Assembly (NCBI RefSeq): GCF_022346185.1
Contig: NZ_JAKRMS010000031.1
Span: 1-34,783 of the forward strand
Direction: 5' to 3'
Length of the DNA: 34,783 bases
Source of the DNA: Cellulomonas sp. ACRRI
GTDB lineage: Bacteria; Actinomycetota; Actinomycetes; Actinomycetales; Cellulomonadaceae
Below are positions 1 to 12,330 of this stretch, piece by piece (within the stretch, counting starts at the first letter, position 1; every line of letters begins with the position of its first letter). A program made the position numbers and the translations under genes. Under the pieces are notes generated by a model. That model saw only the letters and a program-made list of their open reading frames with translations, was not told the origin of the DNA and ran no database searches.

Positions 1-1658
<1,658 letters not shown>

Positions 1659-1684
1659 TGTTAAAGGAATGCTCGTTCCCCGGC

Positions 1685-1690
1685 ACCTTA
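1685..1690 (-). promoter_or_regulatory. candidate -10 element for pyrR-pyrB
   Basis: TAAGGT on the minus strand fits the loose actinobacterial TANNNT -10. It would start transcription near 1678, giving a leader of about 50 bases that contains the PyrR loop. No convincing -35 is visible, so this is only a candidate. Confidence 0.3.
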
Positions 1691-1787
1691 CACACGGCGG
1701 CCCGGTCCGGCGCTGCGCGTCCACGCCGCGGGCCGCGTGACCCGTGCCACTGCCCCGGTCGATCTCGCCCCGCCGCCGCGTCACGTC

Positions 1788-1853
1788 CGCCGAGATGGCA
1801 ACTCTCGGCTGTGTCGGGCCGCCCGCGCACAGCCGAGAGTTGCCATCTCGGCG
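1788..1853. repeat. 26-bp perfect inverted repeat with nested palindromes
   Basis: Arms at 1788-1813 and 1828-1853 are exact reverse complements, separated by 14 bases. Each arm also contains its own 7-bp inverted repeat (GCCGAGA / TCTCGGC around TGGCAAC), so the element is a palindrome of palindromes. It lies between the nusB terminator hairpin and the pyrR leader, outside any gene. It could act as a second terminator, a protein site or a dispersed intergenic element; the sequence does not decide. Confidence 0.85.
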
Positions 1854-1873
1854 CACCGCGCCCGGGACGCAGG

Positions 1874-1907
1874 ACGGCCCCCGCGCCCAGAGGGCGGCGG
1901 GGGCCGT
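1874..1907 (-). terminator. hairpin terminator downstream of nusB
   Basis: An 11-bp stem (1874-1884 with 1897-1907) continues, past one bulged base, into a further 4-bp stem closed by an AGAG loop. It begins 16 bases after the nusB stop. There is no U-tract, as is common for actinobacterial terminators. It should separate efp-nusB from pyrR-pyrB. Confidence 0.6.
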
Positions 1908-1922
1908 GCGTGCGGCGTGCTG

Positions 1923-2339
1923 TCAGGCCAGGAGGGTCGGCTTCAGGTCGACCAGGCGGCCCAGGAGGCCGTTGACGAAGCCCGGGGACTCGTCGGTCGA
2001 CAGGCTGCGGGCCAGCTCGACGGCCTCGTCCACGGCGACCGCGTCCGGCACGTCGTCGTTGAACAGGATCTCCCACGTGCCGATCCGCAGCAGCTCGCGG
2101 TCGACCGCGGGCATGCGCTCGATCGTCCAGCCGTGCGAGTGCGTCGCGATGACCTCGTCGATCCGGGCGCGCTGCGCCTGCACGCCCTCGACCAGCTCGA
2201 CCGAGTACTGCGGCAGGGCCGCCTCGGTGCCGGGCTGCGCGATGCGGTCCGCGAGCACGGTCAGCGGGTCGAGCCGGCGCTGCTCGGCCTCGAAGAGGAC
2301 GTCGAGAGCCCGCTTGCGGGCCTTGGTACGAGCTCCCAC
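1923..2339 (-). CDS. nusB: transcription antitermination factor NusB
   Basis: A 138-residue all-helical protein that binds boxA RNA with NusE (S10) for rRNA antitermination. Family features are the N-terminal GARTKARKRALDVLFEAEQR helix, the ERMPAVDRELLRIGTWEIL segment, and the ELARSLSTDESPGFVNGLLGRL segment near the C terminus. It starts with GTG one base after the efp stop, so the two are almost certainly co-transcribed and translationally coupled. The size is typical. A strong hairpin follows within 16 bases. The efp-nusB-pyrR order is common in actinobacteria. Confidence 0.95.
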   Translation of the reverse strand: MGARTKARKRALDVLFEAEQRRLDPLTVLADRIAQPGTEAALPQYSVELVEGVQAQRARIDEVIATHSHGWTIERMPAVDRELLRIGTWEILFNDDVPDAVAVDEAVELARSLSTDESPGFVNGLLGRLVDLKPTLLA

Positions 2340-2340
2340 C

Positions 2341-2904
2341 TCAGTCGTTCACGCGACCCAGGTAGCTGCCGTCGCGGGTGTCGACCTTGACCTTGGTGTC
2401 CGACTCCAGGAACAGCGGGACCTGGATCTGGTAGCCGGTCTCGAGCGTCGCGGGCTTGGTGCCGGCCGACGAGCGGTCGCCCTGCAGGCCCGGCTCCGTG
2501 TAGGTGACCATGAGGGTCACCGACGGCGGGAGCTCGACGTACAGCGGCACGCCCTCGTTGGTGGCCACCATCGCGTTGGTGCTCTCGAGCATGAAGTTCG
2601 CGGCGTCGCCGACGGTCGCGGCCGGGACGGTGATCTGGTCGTAGGTGTCCGTGTCCATGAACACGAAGTCCTCGCCGTCCTTGTACAGGTACTGCATGTC
2701 GCGCTTGTCGACGTTCGCGGTCTCGACCTTCAGGCCGGCGTTGAACGTGCGGTCGACGACCTTGCCCGAGAGGACGTTCTTGAGCTTGGTCCGGACGAAC
2801 GCGCCGCCCTTGCCGGGCTTCACGTGCTGGAACTCGATGACCGTCCAGAGCTGGCCGTCGATCTTCAGCACGGTGCCGTTCTTCAGGTCGTTCGTCGTCG
2901 CCAC
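2341..2904 (-). CDS. efp: elongation factor P
   Basis: A 187-residue, three-beta-barrel translation factor that relieves stalling at polyproline stretches by binding between the ribosomal P and E sites. The N-terminal KOW-like domain carries the tip loop VKPGKGGAF with the conserved lysine at residue 32. The C terminus ends in the family signature [12 protein letters not shown]. The start is GTG at 2904. No lysine-modifying enzyme gene (epmA, epmB, ymfI) is seen in the window. Many actinobacterial EF-Ps are thought to work unmodified with a PGKGP tip; here the tip is PGKGG. The gene pairs with nusB. Confidence 0.96.
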   Translation of the reverse strand: MATTNDLKNGTVLKIDGQLWTVIEFQHVKPGKGGAFVRTKLKNVLSGKVVDRTFNAGLKVETANVDKRDMQYLYKDGEDFVFMDTDTYDQITVPAATVGDAANFMLESTNAMVATNEGVPLYVELPPSVTLMVTYTEPGLQGDRSSAGTKPATLETGYQIQVPLFLESDTKVKVDTRDGSYLGRVND

Positions 2905-2987
2905 GTGTCGCTGCTTCCTGTCCTGGGTGCGTCTGCCGGGGCCGCCACGCGCGCCCGCGGGTCGCGGGCGGGGCTGGGCCGCCGACC

Positions 2988-2993
2988 ATCGTA
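2988..2993 (-). promoter_or_regulatory. candidate -10 element for efp-nusB
   Basis: TACGAT on the minus strand fits TANNNT and would give a leader of about 75 bases before the efp GTG. A perfect 8-bp hairpin (2952-2959 with 2963-2970, 3-base loop) lies inside that leader. No clear -35 is visible. Confidence 0.3.
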
Positions 2994-3027
2994 CCGTGCC
3001 GACGGCGCCCCGGCGGATGGGCCGGCG

Positions 3028-3555
3028 TCAGCGCGTCAGTAGCCAGCGCCCGAGCACACCGACGCCCGCCGCCCACACGAAGGAGGCCAGCGTGCCGATC
3101 ACGAACCGCTCGGACACCGCCGGGTCGTCGCCCGCGCGCAGCTCGGGGTACCGGCCGAGGCCCTTGACCGCGACGACCACCGCGACCCCACCCGGCTCCC
3201 CGGCGAGCAGCGTGCCGGTGATCGCCAGCCGCTCCAGCACGCCGATCCAGGTGCCGCCCCGCAACCTGGCCCGGGCGCGGTCGCTGTCGGGCCCGTCGCC
3301 GAGCGCGCGCGCGTTCGCGTCCCCGTCCGCGCCGGGGTTGACCCGGCCCTTGCGGTAGTCGCGGGGGTGGTCGTTGGCGGGGCCGGCGGGCGGCGCGGCG
3401 CCCGCGCCGGTACGGGTGCCCCGGGCGTCGCCCGCGCCCGACCGCCGTCCGCCGCGGTCGGCCAGCCGGAGCACGCCGGCGGCGGCGACCCAGCCGAGGC
3501 CCACGCTGACCGCCAGGGCGCCCACGACCAGCACGGTCCCCCACAGCGTCGTCAC
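3028..3555 (-). CDS. small membrane protein resembling the C-terminal part of DUF3307 proteins
   Basis: A 175-residue protein starting with GTG inside a GTGA overlap with the SatD-like gene, preceded by a GGGAGGGG ribosome binding site. Residues 5-30 form one membrane helix. A polar Gly/Arg/Asp-rich linker follows, then a segment with GGTWIGVLERLAITG, AVKGLGRYPEL, and SERFVIGTLASFVWA near the C terminus. From memory this resembles the tail of DUF3307 proteins, which often sit next to SatD-family genes (inference). At least two further hydrophobic segments are present. Function is unknown; the neighbour suggests a membrane partner or target of the SatD-like regulator. Confidence 0.75.
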   Translation of the reverse strand: MTTLWGTVLVVGALAVSVGLGWVAAAGVLRLADRGGRRSGAGDARGTRTGAGAAPPAGPANDHPRDYRKGRVNPGADGDANARALGDGPDSDRARARLRGGTWIGVLERLAITGTLLAGEPGGVAVVVAVKGLGRYPELRAGDDPAVSERFVIGTLASFVWAAGVGVLGRWLLTR

Positions 3556-4223
3556 GCGCGCCCCTCCCGGTCGTCGGCGGACCCATGGTGACCGGACCCG
3601 CCCGCGAGCCGCAGCAGGCGCGCCGCGGCGGGGCGGGCCGCGACCTCCTCGGCCCACAGCGCGGCCCGCAGCCGGGCGCTCACCGCCTGCTGGCTGATGC
3701 CGAGCGCGGCGGCGACGTCCTCCTGCCGGGCCGCGACGCCGCCCGCAGCGGGGGCGACCCGGTCGACGACCGCCCAACCGGCGGCGGTGCGCCGCGCGAC
3801 GACGGAGCCCAGCAGCGTGAGCACGCCCTCCGCCTCGGCGGCCAGGTCCGGGTCCGGACCGCGCACGGCGAGCGGCACGCTCCGCAGCCGGGACTTCGCC
3901 GCCTCGACGGCCTCCCGCGCGTGGATGAAGGCGGTGCCGGACCCCGCGCGGGACGACACCGGCAGCGGGGTGTCGACGACACCCGCACCGATCCCGACGC
4001 TCCACCCACCCGTGCGGACCAGGTGCAGGGTCAGCGCGACGACCAGATCCGCGTCGGCGAGGACCGCCTGGACCTCGTCACCGACCGTGCGCTCGAACGG
4101 CAGCACGACCGCCCCGGCATCCGCACCGACGAGCGGCGACGCGGCCGCGAGGTCGGCGAGCAGCGCGTCGACGCGGTCGCCGACCCGCCGGCTGCCCTCC
4201 TGGTCCACCGTCAGGGTCCACAT
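3552..4223 (-). CDS. SatD-family protein with C-terminal helix-turn-helix
   Basis: A 223-residue protein. The N terminus MWTLTVDQEGSRR resembles SatD-family starts, so I prefer the ATG at 4223 over the in-frame GTG at 4232; neither has a strong ribosome binding site. A mid-region with VDTPLPVSSRAGSGTAF and AREAVEAAKSR is followed near residues 165-195 by VAAALGISQQAVSARLRAALW, a plausible helix-turn-helix. This points to a cytoplasmic DNA-binding regulator, possibly of itself and the overlapping membrane gene. Two inverted repeats lie just upstream. SatD was named for acid tolerance in streptococci; a role here is not shown. Confidence 0.7.
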   Translation of the reverse strand: MWTLTVDQEGSRRVGDRVDALLADLAAASPLVGADAGAVVLPFERTVGDEVQAVLADADLVVALTLHLVRTGGWSVGIGAGVVDTPLPVSSRAGSGTAFIHAREAVEAAKSRLRSVPLAVRGPDPDLAAEAEGVLTLLGSVVARRTAAGWAVVDRVAPAAGGVAARQEDVAAALGISQQAVSARLRAALWAEEVAARPAAARLLRLAGGSGHHGSADDREGRA

Positions 4224-4254
4224 GGCACCCACGGTACGAGGTAGTACCGTCGCT

Positions 4255-4303
4255 TACAACTCCACCAGGTTGTAGCCGGAGCAACAACCCTGTGGCATTG
4301 TTG
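4255..4303 (-). promoter_or_regulatory. paired inverted repeats, candidate operator of the SatD-like gene
   Basis: The 73-84 base gap after aroB is much more AT-rich than its surroundings. It holds TACAAC (4255-4260) / GTTGTA (4269-4274) and CAACAA (4282-4287) / TTGTTG (4298-4303), four related half-sites. The position directly upstream of a predicted HTH protein suggests autoregulation. The distal pair could instead act as a weak aroB terminator. Confidence 0.45.
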
Positions 4304-4306
4304 TCA

Positions 4307-7166
<2,860 letters not shown>

Positions 7167-7199
7167 GGACGGGATCTTCCCACGTCGCCGGGACACGAC

Positions 7200-7232
7200 C
7201 GCGCCCCGGTCCACGTCGTGGGCCGGGGCGCG
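7200..7232 (-). terminator. strong hairpin between pilO and aroC
   Basis: Arms at 7200-7214 and 7218-7232 pair over 15 bp (one T-G wobble) around a GTC triloop. It lies 20 bases after the pilO stop and 33 bases before aroC. It has no U-tract. It probably ends the pilM-N-O transcript, or attenuates entry into aroC-K-B. Confidence 0.6.
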
Positions 7233-7252
7233 GGCGTGGGTGCGGAGAAGGG

Positions 7253-8050
7253 TCAGCTGCCGGAACCGAGCGAGCCGGACGTGTCGCCCTGCGGAAGCGT
7301 CTCGTCCGTGGTGCCGGTGTCCGCCGGTGCTGTCGGATCAGTCAACACGTAGAGGTAGCCACCGATCGTGAGCTCGATGTCGCCCTCCTGCGTGGCAGGC
7401 CGGCCGCCGGACGCCTCGGCGTCGCCCTGACCGGTGCCCACGAGCGACGTCACGAGGAGCAGCCGGCCGTCCGGGGCCTGGACGGAGTCCAGGAAGGACA
7501 GAGCCGACGGGAACGTGCCGACGACCGTCACCGTCATCGGCATCGCGTAGAAGCCATCGAATGCGGCGGTCGCGGGCGCCGCGGCCGCCGTGGACGGGTC
7601 GGCGACCGCAGCGTCAGCTGACGTCGTCGCCTCGGCGGTCGGCGCTGCGCTCGGGTCGGTCCCGGTCGCCGCAGCGACGTCGGCCGACGTCAGGGTGGGA
7701 CCCGGCACGACCTCCGCGGCGCCTGGCGTCAGCTTGGTGATCGTCAACCCGGCCTGCTGCGCGCGCGCGTCCAGCTCGCGCACGTAGTCCGAGAGCGCAG
7801 GTCCCGTCGGGATCCCGACTCGCAGGTCGGCGAGATCGGTCTGGTACTGCGGAAGGTTCACGAAGTCGGCCCGGAGCTGGTCGACCTGCTGGCGGAGCAC
7901 GTCGTTCTGGTCGCGCGTGATCTCCGTCTGCTCCTGCGCCTCCGCGGCGCGGGACAAGGTCGGCTGCACCGCGAGGAAGAAGGTCCCACCCATCAGGACA
8001 GCGGCCAGGGCAGCCGTGCCGCCGACCCACGTGCTGGTCTTCGCGGTCAT
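7253..8050 (-). CDS. pilO: type IV pilus alignment-complex protein PilO-like
   Basis: A 265-residue bitopic protein: short cytoplasmic N terminus, one membrane helix at about residues 8-28, a coiled-coil-prone stretch ([27 protein letters not shown]), then an extracytoplasmic domain and an Asp/Thr/Gly/Ser-rich tail. This is the PilO plan. PilO pairs with PilN to link cytoplasmic PilM to the envelope part of the machine. An Ala/Thr/Ser-rich low-complexity insert near residues 120-160 is unusual in the Gram-negative family. The start codon ATG (8048-8050) overlaps the pilN stop (8050-8052) by one base. Position after pilM-pilN strengthens the call. Confidence 0.82.
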   Translation of the reverse strand: MTAKTSTWVGGTAALAAVLMGGTFFLAVQPTLSRAAEAQEQTEITRDQNDVLRQQVDQLRADFVNLPQYQTDLADLRVGIPTGPALSDYVRELDARAQQAGLTITKLTPGAAEVVPGPTLTSADVAAATGTDPSAAPTAEATTSADAAVADPSTAAAAPATAAFDGFYAMPMTVTVVGTFPSALSFLDSVQAPDGRLLLVTSLVGTGQGDAEASGGRPATQEGDIELTIGGYLYVLTDPTAPADTGTTDETLPQGDTSGSLGSGS

Positions 8051-8745
8051 CAACCCTCCTCGTTCTCGGCGCTGTACTGGCCGGTGAACGCGGCCTCGGT
8101 CACCTGCGCGCTGATGGTGACGCGGTAGAACTGCGCGCCCCCGTCCTCCTGCGCCATCTCGCTGGTCGCCACCCGCACGTCGTCGAGCCCGGGCAGTGCG
8201 TCGAGCCGATCCATCCAGTCGGCGGTGTCGGGCAGCACCGGCATGCGGGCGACGAGCTCGAACCGTCCGACGCTCGTGGGCTGCAGCGGGTCCGCCTGGG
8301 CCGCGCTTCCGTCGACGGGGCTGCTCATGTTCTCCGTGATCTGCTCGATCTTCGCCTCGGCGGGCAGCACCGTGGCGATCGCGACGACATACGACGTCCA
8401 GTCGACGTCCGGCGACATCCCGTAGGCGCGGGCGGTCCGGTTCCTGTCGAGCTCGGCGCGGACGCGGGGGAGCTCCTGGAACTCCGCAGCGTCGCTCTGC
8501 AGCTGCGTCGTGACGTTCTGCTCGTCCACCAGGGCGTCGTCCATCGCGCTCTCCCGCAGCACGGCGAACAGGTAGCCCAGCGCGCACAGGACGAGCACGC
8601 CCACGACGACGAGCGCGAGTACGCGCTTGACCCCGTTGAGACGCCGGGCGTCACGCACTTCGGGCGGCAGCAGGTTGACCTGCGGGGGCTGAGCGACGAA
8701 CGCGGCCGGCGCCTCGCTCTTCGGTCGGCGTTCGGTGATGGTCAC
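8050..8745 (-). CDS. pilN: type IV pilus alignment-complex protein PilN-like
   Basis: A 231-residue bitopic inner-membrane protein. The cytoplasmic N terminus carries VNLLPPE at residues 23-29, equivalent to the INLLP motif that docks in the PilM groove. A membrane helix follows (about 42-62), then a coiled-coil-like stretch and a ferredoxin-like extracytoplasmic region. GTG start at 8745 lies in a GTGA overlap with pilM, and its stop overlaps pilO. Together with pilM and pilO it forms the alignment subcomplex. No PilP/PilQ partners appear here, as expected for a Gram-positive envelope without an outer membrane. Confidence 0.87.
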   Translation of the reverse strand: MTITERRPKSEAPAAFVAQPPQVNLLPPEVRDARRLNGVKRVLALVVVGVLVLCALGYLFAVLRESAMDDALVDEQNVTTQLQSDAAEFQELPRVRAELDRNRTARAYGMSPDVDWTSYVVAIATVLPAEAKIEQITENMSSPVDGSAAQADPLQPTSVGRFELVARMPVLPDTADWMDRLDALPGLDDVRVATSEMAQEDGGAQFYRVTISAQVTEAAFTGQYSAENEEG

Positions 8746-9794
8746 GCGGCGACCCCCTGTGCGAGTCCGACCGAGAGGGCGACCAGCGAGCCGGCACCCT
8801 CCCGCACCTCCGGGCGGACGGACTTGGCGAGGCTCAGACCCCCGACGGCGTTCCCGAAGGCGACAGGCAGCCGGCTCGCGCTCGCGAGGTACTGACCCAG
8901 ACCCGGCAGGTGTGCACCGCCACCGGTCAGGAGCACGCCCTCGATGAGCGCTCCCGGGTGGTTGCCGGCGTAGTAGACGAAGGTGTTCCGCACGGCTTCG
9001 ACCAGGCCGCGGGTGACCGAACCGATCGCCTCCGCCGCGGCCGCGTGCTCCGCGGGCACGCTGAAGCCGACGCCCAGCTCCCGCTTGATCTTCTCGGCCT
9101 CGGCGCTTGAGACCCCAAGGGCTCCGGCTACCGCGCTCGTGACGTTCTGCCCGCCGGCGGGGATGGTCCTCACGAGGCGCGGCACGCCGTGGTCGGCGAC
9201 CACCACGTGCGTCACCGTCGCGCCGATCTCCACGACCGCCACGACGCTGTCCCGGTGCGCCGCCCCCACGAGGGCGCGCTGGAGCGCGAACCCGTTCAGG
9301 TCCACCTGCACGGGCCGAAGCCCGGCTGTCTGCACCGCGCGCACGTTCGCCGTGACGGTGTCGCGCTGAGCAGCCACGAGCATGCCGTGCACCATCCGTC
9401 CCTGCGGTCCGACGCTCTCGCCGTTCGCGTGGAAGTCCAGGAGGGCCTCCTCGATCGGCATCGGCAGCAGCTCCTGCACCTGGAACGGCAGGGACTGCCG
9501 CAGCTGTGCGGGCGGCAGCCACGGCACGTCCAGGTCGCGGACGATCACCCGCTGGTTGCCGACCCCGATCACGACGTCGCGCGTCGTGAACTTCTCCTGC
9601 GACCAGAGCTGCCGCAAGGCCGTGGCCACGGTCTCCGGATCGACGACCTCGCCGTCCCGGACCGCACCGGCGGGCAGAGGCACCGAGCCGAAGCGCTCGA
9701 GCGTCCCGCCCTTTCCGTTCCGTCCCGGCGAGAGCTCGGCTGCCCGCACACCGGTGCTCCCGATGTCGAGGCCGATCACGCGTGAGCTGGCCAC
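8742..9794 (-). CDS. pilM: type IV pilus assembly ATPase-fold protein PilM
   Basis: A 350-residue actin-like (FtsA-fold) cytoplasmic protein. Phosphate-1 motif VIGLDIGSTGVRAAEL is at the N terminus. A PilM-type inserted domain with PWLPPAQLRQSLPFQVQE follows, then phosphate-2 VVEIGATVTHVVVAD and adenosine motif LLTGGGAHLPGL. PilM binds the PilN tail and relays motor action to the pilus base. GTG start at 9794 follows GGAAGGA. A sigma-28-like promoter lies 34-61 bases upstream, making pilM-N-O a separate unit from pilD. Family assignment is secure. Confidence 0.93.
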   Translation of the reverse strand: MASSRVIGLDIGSTGVRAAELSPGRNGKGGTLERFGSVPLPAGAVRDGEVVDPETVATALRQLWSQEKFTTRDVVIGVGNQRVIVRDLDVPWLPPAQLRQSLPFQVQELLPMPIEEALLDFHANGESVGPQGRMVHGMLVAAQRDTVTANVRAVQTAGLRPVQVDLNGFALQRALVGAAHRDSVVAVVEIGATVTHVVVADHGVPRLVRTIPAGGQNVTSAVAGALGVSSAEAEKIKRELGVGFSVPAEHAAAAEAIGSVTRGLVEAVRNTFVYYAGNHPGALIEGVLLTGGGAHLPGLGQYLASASRLPVAFGNAVGGLSLAKSVRPEVREGAGSLVALSVGLAQGVAA

Positions 9795-9827
9795 TGGCCG
9801 TCCTTCCGTGAGGCTGGTCTTGAGGTC

Positions 9828-9855
9828 CTATCGGCGGGTTGAGTCGCCACTTGAG
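9828..9855 (-). promoter_or_regulatory. sigma-28 (FliA)-like promoter upstream of pilM
   Basis: Minus strand: CTCAAGT (9849-9855), 13 bases, GCCGATAG (9828-9835). Aligned as TCAAGTGG-N11-GCCGATAG it matches the enterobacterial FliA architecture TAAAGTTT-N11-GCCGATAA in spacing and at most positions. Predicted start near 9820, about 25 bases before pilM. It is the best match of the four such sites in the locus. Confidence 0.65.
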
Positions 9856-9878
9856 GGGGTGCTGCTCGGCGCACCCGG

Positions 9879-10667
9879 TCAGCCGAGCAGCCCGATGTAC
9901 CAGGAGGCGAGCGGCGCGCCCACGACGAGTCCGACCGCCGCGCCCAGCAGCATCCAGGGTCCGAACGGGATGCCAGACCCGCGCGCGGCACGTCCGGTCG
10001 CGAGCAGCCCGATCGAGTAGATGCCGCCGAGCAGGAACGCCTAGAACCACCCGACGACCAGGGCCGGCCAGCCCGCCCAACCCAGGAACAGCCCGATCAG
10101 ACCCGCGAGCTTGACGTCTCCCAGACCCATCCCGCGGGGGTAGATCAGGAGGAGGACGAAGTAGACGAGGAACATCGCGGCGCCGCCCAGGAGCGCCCTG
10201 ACGAGCGCGGGCCAGTCGGAGGTGCCCCCCGGGGACCAGCTGGCGAGCACGAGCAGGACGGCGGCTGCGGGGTAGGCGGGGAGAACGATCGCGTCGGGCA
10301 ACCGGTGCACATCGAGATCGATGAGTGTCAGCGCGACGGCGACGGACGCCAGGAGCAGGTACGCCGGGGTCGACCAGTCGGGCCCGGACCACCACACCGC
10401 CAGGGCGAACAGCATGGCGGTACCCGCCTCGACGAGCGGGTAGCGACGCGAGATCGGCTCGCCGCAGTCTCGACACCGCCCGCGGAGCAGGACCCAGGAC
10501 AGCACCGGCACGTTGTCCCGGGGACGGACGGGTCGGCCGCACGCCGGGCACGCGCTCGGCGGCGAGACCACAGAGTCTCCACGTGGGACCCGCCAGACGA
10601 CGACGTTGAGGAACGACCCGATCGCGAGCCCGAGCAGCGCACCGGCCGTGATCGCGAACCACGTCAC
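9879..10667 (-). pseudogene. pilD: prepilin peptidase PilD with in-frame amber codon
   Basis: A membrane aspartic peptidase that cleaves and N-methylates prepilins. GTG at 10667 lies in a GTGA overlap with the PilX-like gene. Present are the GSFLNVVVWR segment, a zinc-type four-cysteine domain (C40, C43, C65, C68), and both catalytic aspartates: D117 in IDLDVHRLPD and D184 in GLGDVK. Codon 209 is TAG (10041-10043). The same frame then runs 53 codons to a TGA at 9879-9881 and encodes FLLGGIYS and IPFGPWMLLGA, the normal PilD ending with one or two membrane helices. The translated stub is 208 residues; full length would be 262. One base change would restore it. It may be a nonsense allele, readthrough or a sequence error. 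The stub could retain activity, since both aspartates precede the stop. Confidence 0.88.
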
Positions 10668-12280
10668 GGCGTCCGGACCTCCCGCTTGTACACCACGTCG
10701 ACCCGGTAGCCCGAGGAGGCGGTCGGGTTGGTCGTCGGGAAGGTCACGCCGGGGATGCCGATCGGCACGTACCGCATCGTCATGCTGTTGCGGAGCTCGA
10801 CGTTGCCCCCGTACAGCTGTCCGTAGAACGTCATCGTGTTGTTGGTCTCGATGGTGCACGGCGTGTACACGAAGATCGTCACCGGGGAGATCGCGAGGCT
10901 GCCCGAGTCGAACTTGATGCTCCCGGACTTCTTGCCCGCAACCGTCTTGCCGCACTCCGCGACGCCGTTCGAGGCGCTCGGCGAGTCGGGATCCGGAACG
11001 ATGATCCAGACCTGGTGCGGCTGCCCGTCGGCCGAGGTGATCTTGAAGTCACCGGTCCCGTAGAACTCGTTCGCGAAGATCACGAGGTCGGCGCGGAGCC
11101 TGATGTTCACGCCGCCCTGCATCGTCGTCTTCGCGCAGTGCCGGGTGTCGAAGAGGGTCGGCACCGCCGGGCCGAGGAGCGCCCCGTTGATGCTGTAGTC
11201 CGCGCCCGCGATAGTGCACTGGTCCTTCGCGGGGTTGCGGGCGTCGGACCAGGTCGGGGCGTTGTTCGCCACGGCGTTCTCGTTCACCCACGTGCGATAC
11301 GCCAGCTGCCGGTCGCCGGCGGTGACGAAGCCGGTCCAGTCGGACGGGTCGTACACCACCTCGGGCAGGCCCACGGGCACGTACTGCGGGATCGCCGCGC
11401 TGCCAACGCCAGTCTTGAGCGTGCCGCCGACGACAGGACCGCCACCCCACGTACTCATCGAGCCTGCGATGATCAGGTCACGGCCGTACTTGGAGCCGCC
11501 GGCGATCGTCGCGTTCGCCGACACGTACGTGTCCTGGCCCACCGTCGCGAGGCCCGCGACCTGCGCCTGGTGGACCGAGAGCTGCTTCGAGCTCCAGAGG
11601 TTCTGGGTGACGCGGCACCCGTTCGAGATGTCCGTCGTGCCGTTCACGACGATCAGGTTGCCGTCGATCTTGACGTTCGAGTTGCAGTTCACGTTGCCGG
11701 TGTCGACCCACACATCCACCGGTGTGTCGGGCAGCGACGTCTCGAGGGTGAAGCCGTTCGTCGTCATGATCTGGTTCGCGGCGAAGATGGCGGCGCCGCG
11801 GCCCGGGACGGACATCGGTGTCAGCTCGACCTTCGACTGCACCGTGCGGGTGCTGCCGCCGCCCAGGTCGGCGTCACCCGACGTGGTCGCCGTCGCGGTG
11901 ATGACCGCCTGGGTCGCGTCACCCGACACGACCCCGGCACTGCAACTGAGCGCAGTGCCCGCGTCGTCGAAGTACGCGACGGTCGCCGTCACCGAGGTCC
12001 GGGACGGCGCGGAGCCTGAGACGGCGGCGCCGGACGCGGGCCACGAGCACAGCGTGCTCTGCTCGAGCTCGGCGTACACCGCGTCGACCGCACCCTCCGC
12101 CGAGTGAACCTCGGTGGTGAGTGCGCGGTCGTCGCCCGACTGGTCGGATACCTGGATCGCGTTGGCGAGCACGACCAGCCCCAGGGCGAGGCACACCATC
12201 GAGATCGCGACGGCCGCGACCAGCGCGCTGCCGCGCTCAGGGTGGTCGTGGTGGAGCCTGCGGCGCACGGCAGCGAACAT
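10664..12280 (-). CDS. large PilX-like minor pilus protein
   Basis: A 538-residue exported protein; ATG at 12280 follows GGAGGACT. The N terminus (ERGSALVAAVAISMVCLALG) is prepilin-like. It has S rather than F after the glycine and lacks the glutamate five residues in, as in PilX/GspK-type minor subunits. The long C-terminal region is beta-rich, with repeating short NG/GT/GN turns (LIVVNGTTDISNG, SANATIAGGSKYGRD) that look like a beta-helix. Nine cysteines are present: one in the helix and eight outside. It follows the PilW-like gene by 50 bases and overlaps pilD. A role in priming or capping the pilus is inferred from position; it is much longer than proteobacterial PilX (about 200). Confidence 0.75.
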   Translation of the reverse strand: MFAAVRRRLHHDHPERGSALVAAVAISMVCLALGLVVLANAIQVSDQSGDDRALTTEVHSAEGAVDAVYAELEQSTLCSWPASGAAVSGSAPSRTSVTATVAYFDDAGTALSCSAGVVSGDATQAVITATATTSGDADLGGGSTRTVQSKVELTPMSVPGRGAAIFAANQIMTTNGFTLETSLPDTPVDVWVDTGNVNCNSNVKIDGNLIVVNGTTDISNGCRVTQNLWSSKQLSVHQAQVAGLATVGQDTYVSANATIAGGSKYGRDLIIAGSMSTWGGGPVVGGTLKTGVGSAAIPQYVPVGLPEVVYDPSDWTGFVTAGDRQLAYRTWVNENAVANNAPTWSDARNPAKDQCTIAGADYSINGALLGPAVPTLFDTRHCAKTTMQGGVNIRLRADLVIFANEFYGTGDFKITSADGQPHQVWIIVPDPDSPSASNGVAECGKTVAGKKSGSIKFDSGSLAISPVTIFVYTPCTIETNNTMTFYGQLYGGNVELRNSMTMRYVPIGIPGVTFPTTNPTASSGYRVDVVYKREVRTP

Positions 12281-12330
12281 GAGTCCTCCGGGACGTTCGG
12301 TGGAGCGGGCTCGAGGGCGGGTCGGGAAGG

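Noticed and set aside
4224..4232. GTG at 4232 as start of the SatD-like gene
   Set aside because: The ATG three codons later gives the family-like MWTLTVDQ start. Neither start has a clear ribosome binding site, so this rests on the family pattern.
10041..10667. pilD ending naturally at the TAG as a short peptidase
   Set aside because: The 53 codons beyond the TAG encode typical PilD C-terminal motifs in the same frame, and TAG is otherwise almost unused here. I kept the truncated reading only as an alternative.
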